Of a stretch of 20,415 bases of DNA, positions 15,102 to 20,415 are shown in pieces. The DNA comes from Bacteroidetes bacterium QH_1_64_81 (GTDB lineage: Bacteria > Bacteroidota > Rhodothermia > Rhodothermales > Salinibacteraceae): NCBI GenBank assembly GCA_003022655.1, contig PXSX01000383.1, forward strand, positions 3,484-23,898, in the 5' to 3' direction. The notes below the pieces were generated by a model. The model was not told where the DNA came from. It saw only the letters and a list, made by a program, of their open reading frames with translations, and did no database searches. The translations under genes were made by a program, and so were the position numbers. Each line of letters opens with the position of its first letter. Within the stretch, counting starts at the first letter, position 1.

Positions 15102-15704
15102 ATGGCTCGATACAGAGGTCCGAAGCAAAAAATTGCTCGCCGATTTAAGGAGCCCATCTTTGGGCCCTCGAAGGCCCTGGAGCGGAAGCCGTACCCCCCC
15201 GGCCAGCATGGGCAGTCCCGTCGCCGCCGGGAGAGCGAGTACGCCGTACAGCTGAAGGAGAAGCAGAAAACGAAGTACACGTACGGACTGCTCGAGCGAC
15301 AATTCAAGAACCTGTTTGACAAGGCGTCTCGCACGCAGGGCGTGACGGGCGAAAAGCTCCTGATCCTTCTGGAGTCCCGGCTCGACAACACTGTTTTCCG
15401 GATGGGCATCGCCCGGACGCGCCGACAGGCGCGACAGTTCGTCGCGCACCGGCACATCATGGTGAATGACGAGGTCGTCGACATCCCCTCCTTCGAGATG
15501 TCTCCGGACGACATCGTGTCCGTGAAGCCGAGCAGTCAGGACCTGGAAGTCATCCAGACGAATGTTGAGCGTCGGAAGCGGACCTTCTCCTGGGTGGAGG
15601 TCGATCGTCAGGAGATGAAAGGGAAGTTTATTGACTACCCCAATCGGGAAGAGATTCCGGAAAACATTGACGAGCAACTCATCGTCGAGCTCTACTCGAA
15701 GTAG
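15102..15704 (+). CDS. rpsD: 30S ribosomal protein S4
   Basis: S4 starts 30S assembly at the five-way junction of 16S rRNA and in E. coli is the repressor of the alpha operon. The 200 residues are typical of Bacteroidota-type S4: MARYRGPKQKIARRFKEPIF, KPYPPGQHGQSRRRRESEYA, QLKEKQKTKYTYGLLERQF, and the S4-type RNA-binding domain with LESRLDNTVFRMGIARTRRQ, ARQFVAHRHIMVNDEVVDIP. It ends EQLIVELYSK as expected. There are no zinc cysteines. The ATG lies directly against the copy C repeat with no ribosome binding site visible. Confidence 0.98.
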   Translation: MARYRGPKQKIARRFKEPIFGPSKALERKPYPPGQHGQSRRRRESEYAVQLKEKQKTKYTYGLLERQFKNLFDKASRTQGVTGEKLLILLESRLDNTVFRMGIARTRRQARQFVAHRHIMVNDEVVDIPSFEMSPDDIVSVKPSSQDLEVIQTNVERRKRTFSWVEVDRQEMKGKFIDYPNREEIPENIDEQLIVELYSK

Positions 15705-15710
15705 GCGCGC

Positions 15711-15749
15711 CCGACGCTGGGCACGTCCGACGCTGGGCACGTCCGACGC
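15711..15749 (+). repeat. 16-bp tandem repeat, about 2.4 copies, in the rpsD–rpoA gap
   Basis: The unit CCGACGCTGGGCACGT occurs exactly at 15711-15726 and 15727-15742, and a third partial copy CCGACGC follows to 15749. It starts just after the rpsD stop. The exact duplication suggests a recent slippage event; no function is evident. The remaining gap to rpoA contains TACAAT at 15797-15802 but no matching upstream box. Confidence 0.85.
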
Positions 15750-15818
15750 ATCGAGCGCACGGCTGCGCGTTCGATCCACACACGATCGCTACTCCTTACA
15801 ATTTGCTGATTCGAGCGT

Positions 15819-16805
15819 ATGAGTAACCACGGGCTTCAGATGCCAGACGGCGTCCAAGGCGAGGACGTCTCCGATTCCGAAGGTCAGTTTGTCATGGGTC
15901 CGCTTGAGCGGGGCTACGGAGTAACCATCGGCAATGCCCTTCGCCGCGTGCTACTGTCGTCCCTCCGCGGACTCGCCATCACCGCCGTGAAGATTGACGG
16001 CGTCCAGCACGAGTTCTCCACCATTCCCGGGGTCACGGAGGACGTGTCCGACATCATTTTGAATCTCAAAGAGGTACGGCTCCGCGCCGACGAGATGCGG
16101 GAGGGGCACTTGCACCTCAACCTCGAAGGGCCTGGAAACTGGACGGCCGAGGACATCGGAGAGTCCACGGCGGAGTACGACGTGCTGAACCCGGGCCAGC
16201 ACATTGCCACGCTGGCCGAGGATGCCGTCGTGAACGTCGACCTGCGAGTCGGACACGGGCGCGGCTACGTCCCGTCCGCGGAGAACAAGAATGAGGATGA
16301 CCCGATCGGGGTGATTGCGGTCGACTCCATCTTCACCCCCATCAAGAACGTCAAGTACGAGGTCAACCCCACCCGCGTGGGGCAAAAGATCGACTACGAA
16401 GAGCTCGTCCTGGACGTGGAAACTGACGGCTCGCTCACGCCGGAGGAAGCCATCACGGAGGCGGCCTCGATCCTGCGCGACCACGTGAGCTTCTTCATCC
16501 AGCTCGAGGAGGAGCCCGAGCCGGTGGTCGAGGAGCAGGAGGTCGACGAAGAGGTCAAGCGCATCCGCGAGCTGCTCGCCCAGCCGGTCGATGAGCTAGA
16601 CCTGTCGGTGCGTTCTCACAATTGCCTGAAGGCGGCCAACATCAAGACGATTGGGGATCTGGTTCGCCGCGAATCGGACGAGATGCTCAAGTTCCGAAAC
16701 TTCGGCCGGAAGTCGCTGCAGGAGCTCCAAGAGGTGCTCGACGAGCGGGGCCTCCACTTCGGAATGAACGTGGAGGAATATGTCGAAGAGAAGAAGGCCT
16801 CTTAA
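15819..16805 (+). CDS. rpoA: RNA polymerase alpha subunit
   Basis: The alpha subunit dimerises to nucleate RNA polymerase and contacts activators and upstream DNA. The 328 residues contain the N-terminal domain (FVMGPLERGYGVTIGNALRR, VLLSSLRGLAITAVKIDGV, HEFSTIPGVTEDVSDIILNL, RGYVPSAENKN, VDSIFTPIKNVKYEVNPTRV), an acidic linker near residues 228-245 (EEEPEPVVEEQEVDEE), and the C-terminal domain with LDLSVRSHNCLKAANIKTIG, DLVRRESDEMLKFRNFGRKS and LQELQEVLDERGLHFGM. The length is normal. It stands between rpsD and rplQ in canonical order. Complete. Confidence 0.98.
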   Translation: MSNHGLQMPDGVQGEDVSDSEGQFVMGPLERGYGVTIGNALRRVLLSSLRGLAITAVKIDGVQHEFSTIPGVTEDVSDIILNLKEVRLRADEMREGHLHLNLEGPGNWTAEDIGESTAEYDVLNPGQHIATLAEDAVVNVDLRVGHGRGYVPSAENKNEDDPIGVIAVDSIFTPIKNVKYEVNPTRVGQKIDYEELVLDVETDGSLTPEEAITEAASILRDHVSFFIQLEEEPEPVVEEQEVDEEVKRIRELLAQPVDELDLSVRSHNCLKAANIKTIGDLVRRESDEMLKFRNFGRKSLQELQEVLDERGLHFGMNVEEYVEEKKAS

Positions 16806-16889
16806 GATTGTCGGCGGCACGCGGGACTGCTCTTTGGCCGTCAGATCCCGCCCCGCACATCGTACCTAGTCATCTGTCTCGGAAGGCCC

Positions 16890-17546
16890 ATGCGACACCG
16901 CAAGAAAGGAAAAAAGATTGGCCGCACGTCGTCCCACCGCAAGCGTACGCTGCAGGCCCTCTCGAACGCGCTCATTGAAAACAAACGCATCACCACGACG
17001 GTGGCAAAGGCGAAGGCCCTTCGCCCCTTCGTGGAGCCGCTCATCACGCGCGCCAAGGAGGACACGCAGCACAATCGGCGCCAGGTGTTCCGGCACCTCC
17101 AGAACAAGGAGGCCATTCAAGAACTCTTCGACGAGGTCTCCGAGCGTGTGGGCAATCGTCCCGGCGGATACACCCGCGTCATTAAGCTGGGACAGCGGTC
17201 CGGCGACGGTGCGGAGCTGGCGCTGGTGGAGCTCGTGGATTACAACGACGTGCCTCCGGCCGATACAGGAGGGGGCGGCTCCGGTGGGACGCGCCGGGGC
17301 AGCGGCAAGGGACGTCGCCGCCAGACTGAGGAGGAGCAGGACTCTCAGGCTACGGACACGCCGGCGGAGTCCAGTGGAGACGCCGCGGAAGACGTTGCCG
17401 AGTCGGCAGCCGAAGATGAGTCGGCGGAGGGCGAAACGTCCGAGGGTGAGACGTTTGAGGGCGAGATGTCCGAGGGCGAGATGTCCGAGGGTGAGATGTC
17501 TGAGGGCGAAGCCGCAGAGGATGCCAGCGGCACGGACAAGAAGTAG
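16890..17546 (+). CDS. rplQ: 50S ribosomal protein L17 with long acidic repetitive tail
   Basis: L17 is located near the tunnel exit of the 50S subunit. Residues 1 to about 118 are a normal L17: [58 protein letters not shown] and [20 protein letters not shown]. After VDYNDV the protein continues for about 100 further residues: a Gly/Arg-rich linker ([19 protein letters not shown]), then a Glu/Asp/Ser/Ala-rich tail with EGEMS-like five-residue repeats. Total length 218 against about 120-160 in relatives. A GGAAGG lies just before the ATG. The gene ends the operon, followed by a strong terminator. The acidic tail fits a halophile; its role is unknown. Confidence 0.97.
   Translation: MRHRKKGKKIGRTSSHRKRTLQALSNALIENKRITTTVAKAKALRPFVEPLITRAKEDTQHNRRQVFRHLQNKEAIQELFDEVSERVGNRPGGYTRVIKLGQRSGDGAELALVELVDYNDVPPADTGGGGSGGTRRGSGKGRRRQTEEEQDSQATDTPAESSGDAAEDVAESAAEDESAEGETSEGETFEGEMSEGEMSEGEMSEGEAAEDASGTDKK
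17427..17510 (+). repeat. 15-bp coding repeat encoding EGEMS-like units in L17
   Basis: Five consecutive 15-base units (starting at 17427, 17442, 17457, 17472 and 17487) and part of a sixth share the pattern GAGGGCGAGATGTCC with a few synonymous or conservative changes. They encode [25 protein letters not shown] and EGEA. The middle copies at 17457 and 17472 are identical, suggesting recent in-frame expansion. Copy number probably varies between strains. Confidence 0.9.
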
Positions 17547-17597
17547 AGAGACCGCCGGGAGTCGTCTCGGCACACACGTTGAGTGAAGGATTCCTGC

Positions 17598-17628
17598 GGC
17601 GCCGTGAGGTCATCACGGCGCCCTTTTT
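17598..17628 (+). terminator. Intrinsic terminator after rplQ
   Basis: GGCGCCGTGA (17598-17607), loop GGTCA, and TCACGGCGCC (17613-17622) form a perfect 10-bp GC-rich stem, followed by C and five T. It lies 51 bases after the rplQ stop and is the only canonical rho-independent terminator I see in the window, marking the end of the ribosomal-protein operon. The rel promoter should lie between here and 17737, but I could not pick a convincing one. Confidence 0.93.
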
Positions 17629-17736
17629 ACTGTGAGGGACCCTTGAAGAGAAGACACTGTGGCGGGAACCCTGTGGAAGCTCAGGACCTTAAACGCAGCG
17701 CATGCTCGACTTCCAAGATGCGCCAGGCACTCGTCC

Positions 17737-19980
17737 ATGATTCAAGCGTCTGCCGTTCCGCGGAAGAGCGAAATCGACATCGAACCGAAGTACGAGGAGC
17801 AGCTCGACGAACTCCTTTCCCAGTGTCGAACCCATCTGCCCGCCGTCGACGAGGACATGATCCGGCGGGCCTTCCGGCTCAGTTACTGGGCCCACCGCAA
17901 TGACTGGCGCGAATCGGGGGAGAAGTACGTGAGCCACCCGCTCCGCGTGGCGACCATCGTGGCCCGCGACATCGGACTCGACGACACGAGCGTGGCGGCG
18001 GCCCTCCTTCACGACGTAGTGGAGGACACCGAGCTCTCCCTGGAGCTGATCCGGGACGAGTTTGGCGACACGATGGGCTCCATCATTGACGGACTCACGA
18101 AGATCGAGGGGGTCTTCAGCAGTCAGAAGCTCGGCCAGGCCGAGAACGTCCGCAAGCTGATGCTCTCGATGGCGACGGACCTCCGCGTCATCCTGGTGAA
18201 GTTTGCGGATCGGCTTCACAACATGCGCACCATCGAGGCCCTGGCTCGGAAGAAACAGCTCCAGAAAGCCAGCGAGACGCTCGATCTTTTTGCCCCGCTG
18301 GCCCACCGGTTCGGGCTCTTCACGATCAAAAGCGAACTCGAAGATCTCTGCTTCAAGATCCTCGATCCGGAGGCGTACCATCACATCGTAGAGCGGCTCG
18401 AGGAGATGGCCGAGCAGCGGGAGGCCTACATTGCCGAGTTTATCGATCCGCTCGCGGAGCATCTGGACGAAGAGGGCTTTGAGTTCAAAATCAACGGGCG
18501 GGTGAAAAACGTCTACTCCATTCATCAAAAGATGGAGCGGAAGAATAAGCCCATCGAGGAGATCTACGACATCTTCGCGATCCGGGTGATTCTTCAGAGC
18601 GACGGAAAGACGGGGAAGGAGGACTGCTGGCGCGTCTACTCGCTGGTGACCGATCTGTATAAGCCCTTGCCGGAGCGTTTCCGGGACTTCATTTCGGTGC
18701 CGAAGTCGAACGGCTATCAGAGTCTGCATACCACGGTCTTCGGGCCCGGCGGACGGCGGGTGGAGGTGCAGATCCGCACGCAGCAGATGCACGAAGTGGC
18801 GGAGCGGGGCGTGGCCGCGCACTGGAAATACAAGGAGGGCACCAAAAACGTCGACGAAGAGATGGAACGCTTTCTGGAGTGGGTCCGCGACCTGCTCGAA
18901 AACCCGGAGCCCGAAGAGGCGACAGAATTTGTCAAGGAGTTTCGCCTCAACCTCTATGATGAGGAGATCTACGTCTTTACGCCCCAGGGAGACCTGTTGA
19001 CGCTTCCGCAAGGAGCCACGCCGGTCGACTTTGCGTTCAAGGTGCACACGGAAGTGGGCATGCAATGCCTTGGGGCGAAGGTAAACGGAAAAATGGTACC
19101 CCTGTCTCAGGAGCTGACGAGTGGGGATCAGGTCGAGATTATCACCTCCGAAAAGCAGACCCCCAATCCCGACTGGATCAACTTCGTCGTCACGCACAAG
19201 GCGCGGAGCCGCATCCGAAAATGGACCAACGAGGAGCGGCGCAAGGCCGTGGAGCTCGGCAAGGAGATCTGGACCAAGACGAAAGACCAGGCGGACCTCG
19301 AAATTAGCGATCAGGACCTGCAGGGGGTGGCCCATGAACTGAAGTTTCCTGATCTTCAGCAGCTATTCTACGAGATTGGGAAAGGGCTGTACGACCCCGA
19401 TGAACTGGTCGATTACATCAAGGGAACGCCGGCGGGCGAGGATGAATCGGCCATGGAGGAGCCCGACGAAGAGTCGCTCCGGGAGCAGTACGAGCAGTTT
19501 CTCGATGCGGCGCAAAAGACGGAGAAGCAGGCCCTCGTCATAAACGGCGAGGTGCAGGAGGACTTGGCGGTCAACTATGCGTCGTGCTGCAATCCAATCC
19601 CCGGCGACGAGGTGTTCGGGTTCGTCAGCAAGACGGGCACCGTGAACATTCACCGGTCGAACTGCCGGAATGCCTCGGACCTGCTCGTCAATCAGGCCGA
19701 CCGCATCCTCGACGTCGACTGGAGCCATCAGAAGGACGTTCAGTTCGTAGCGGCGCTGCGCCTGATGGGAGAAGATCGGGTCGGCATGGTGAACGACATC
19801 ACAACTGTGATCTCGAAGAATCTGAAGACGAACATTCGATCCCTCACGATCGACACGGAAGACGGCATTTTCTCCGGCACCATCATGCTTCACGTCTCCG
19901 ATTTGGAGCACCTGCAGCGCCTCATCGAGCGCCTGAAGCGCGTCGACGGCATCCAGGGCGTGTATCGCTTCAAGGAGTAA
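17737..19980 (+). CDS. rel: Bifunctional (p)ppGpp synthetase/hydrolase, Rel/SpoT family
   Basis: The enzyme makes and degrades the alarmone (p)ppGpp in the stringent response. I prefer the ATG at 17737 (MIQASAVPRKSEIDIEPKYE), 747 residues; a GTG at 17659 would add 26 unconvincing residues. The HD hydrolase domain is intact: H67 in SHPLRVA, H92-D93 and E96-D97 in LLHDVVEDT, and FADRLHNMRTIEA. The synthetase domain has GRVKNVYSIHQKM, YDIFAIRVI, RFRDFISVPKSNGYQSLHTT and VEVQIRTQQMHEVAE; RFRD corresponds to the RxKD motif of bifunctional enzymes, not the ExDD of RelA. Then come a TGS domain (EIYVFTPQGDLLTLPQGATP), a helical region, a Cys-rich domain (C617, C618, H639, C643) and a C-terminal ACT domain. 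All parts look functional. It is a separate unit after the terminator. Confidence 0.97.
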   Translation: MIQASAVPRKSEIDIEPKYEEQLDELLSQCRTHLPAVDEDMIRRAFRLSYWAHRNDWRESGEKYVSHPLRVATIVARDIGLDDTSVAAALLHDVVEDTELSLELIRDEFGDTMGSIIDGLTKIEGVFSSQKLGQAENVRKLMLSMATDLRVILVKFADRLHNMRTIEALARKKQLQKASETLDLFAPLAHRFGLFTIKSELEDLCFKILDPEAYHHIVERLEEMAEQREAYIAEFIDPLAEHLDEEGFEFKINGRVKNVYSIHQKMERKNKPIEEIYDIFAIRVILQSDGKTGKEDCWRVYSLVTDLYKPLPERFRDFISVPKSNGYQSLHTTVFGPGGRRVEVQIRTQQMHEVAERGVAAHWKYKEGTKNVDEEMERFLEWVRDLLENPEPEEATEFVKEFRLNLYDEEIYVFTPQGDLLTLPQGATPVDFAFKVHTEVGMQCLGAKVNGKMVPLSQELTSGDQVEIITSEKQTPNPDWINFVVTHKARSRIRKWTNEERRKAVELGKEIWTKTKDQADLEISDQDLQGVAHELKFPDLQQLFYEIGKGLYDPDELVDYIKGTPAGEDESAMEEPDEESLREQYEQFLDAAQKTEKQALVINGEVQEDLAVNYASCCNPIPGDEVFGFVSKTGTVNIHRSNCRNASDLLVNQADRILDVDWSHQKDVQFVAALRLMGEDRVGMVNDITTVISKNLKTNIRSLTIDTEDGIFSGTIMLHVSDLEHLQRLIERLKRVDGIQGVYRFKE

Positions 19981-20002
19981 TTTTTCTTCGTTCCAGCGTC
20001 CC

Positions 20003-20415
20003 GTGAGCATCCTTTCGTCAAAGAAGTCGCGCATCGTGGGGGTGGACGTCGGCACGAAGCGCGTCGGCATCGCCGTCGCCGATCCGTTGCGCCTGTTCGC
20101 TCAGACGCGCGGCACTTACCCCCCCGGAGAAGCCCTCGAGGCCTTGCGGGAGATGTCGGACGAGGAGGGGATCGACACGATCGTCGTGGGATGGCCCCTC
20201 ACCGAAGAGGGGACCGCGGAGGACGCAACGGACATGGTCGAGTCGTACGTGGACCGAATCCGCGAGGCGCTCGGTGAGGTGACAGTGGTGCGGGAGGACG
20301 AGCGGTATACGTCCGAGATTGCGAAGGACCTGCTCCGGCGCGCCGGGGTGAGCCAGCCGGGGCGCTACGACAGGGGGCGCGTGGATGCCGCCGCGGCCGC
20401 CGTAATTCTACAGGG
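20003..20415 (+). CDS. ruvX: YqgF/RuvX-family RNase H-like nuclease (3' end outside window)
   Basis: Members of this family are RNase H-fold proteins linked to pre-16S rRNA 5'-end maturation (YqgF) and proposed as Holliday junction resolvases. The frame is open from the GTG at 20003 to the window edge, 137 codons, with no stop. Diagnostic motifs are VGVDVGTKRVGIAVADPL (first catalytic Asp), IVVGWPLTEEGTAED, the REDERYTSEIA segment (second acidic site) and RVDAAAAAVIL at the edge (third Asp). Only a few residues are probably missing. GTG is chosen because it starts just before the conserved region (MSILSSKKSRIVGVDV) and follows the rel stop by 22 bases, suggesting cotranscription with rel. A link to rRNA processing would suit the neighbourhood, but that is inference. 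Confidence 0.93.
   Translation, partial: MSILSSKKSRIVGVDVGTKRVGIAVADPLRLFAQTRGTYPPGEALEALREMSDEEGIDTIVVGWPLTEEGTAEDATDMVESYVDRIREALGEVTVVREDERYTSEIAKDLLRRAGVSQPGRYDRGRVDAAAAAVILQ

Noticed and set aside
15797..15802. TACAAT before rpoA as a -10 box
   Set aside because: No acceptable upstream box at normal spacing was seen, so a promoter cannot be supported.
17659..17736. GTG start at 17659 for rel
   Set aside because: The added 26 residues show no Rel similarity, and the ATG at 17737 gives a typical N-terminus.

Overview
The window is a single, entirely plus-strand stretch of high-GC, dense housekeeping DNA: the end of tuf followed by the fused S10–spc–alpha ribosomal-protein cluster, then a (p)ppGpp synthetase/hydrolase gene and the start of a YqgF/RuvX gene. 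The proteins look like Bacteroidota/Rhodothermota (L2 with DHPMGGGEG, 89-residue S14, S4 of about 200 residues, map between secY and infA, almost no Shine-Dalgarno sites). Many carry acidic additions (S17 N-terminus, L17 C-terminus, L22 tail), as expected of a salt-in halophile. A Salinibacter-like member of the Rhodothermota is my best guess; this is inference from protein character, not a database match.

Layout: tuf 3' end (1-459); S10 block rpsJ, rplC, rplD, rplW, rplB, rpsS, rplV, rpsC, rplP, rpmC, rpsQ (515-6647); spc block rplN, rplX, rplE, rpsN, rpsH, rplF, rplR, rpsE, rpmD, rplO, secY, map, infA (6777-14026); alpha block rpsM, rpsK, rpsD, rpoA, rplQ (14143-17546); a strong intrinsic terminator (17598-17628); rel (17737-19980); ruvX (20003 to the window edge). 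No gene-free stretch exceeds 300 bases; the longest are 17547-17736 (holds the terminator), 7611-7770 (nothing convincing) and 6648-6776 (nothing convincing). No tRNA, rRNA, CRISPR array, insertion sequence or transposase was seen, and the long minus-strand reading frames are shadows of the plus-strand genes.

The unexpected content is a set of lesions and rearrangements inside genes that are normally invariant. (1) The S10 gene lacks its usual last strand and runs in frame into a complete lipoprotein with signal peptide and lipobox. (2) S17 has lost about 20 internal residues that hold the family signature. (3) L30 is split by a one-base frameshift in a C run, with an ATGA stop/start overlap. 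(4) SecY lacks about 16 residues covering the end of the plug and the beginning of TM2b. (5) rpmJ is missing from its usual place between infA and rpsM. The other ribosomal proteins look intact end to end. Either this lineage has unusual translation and secretion machinery or the sequence carries local errors; read mapping and comparison with close relatives would decide.

A second theme is a small family of AT-rich dyad repeats sharing the core GATTTTGGATTGCGGA, placed in the gaps just before rpsJ, rpsH and rpsD.
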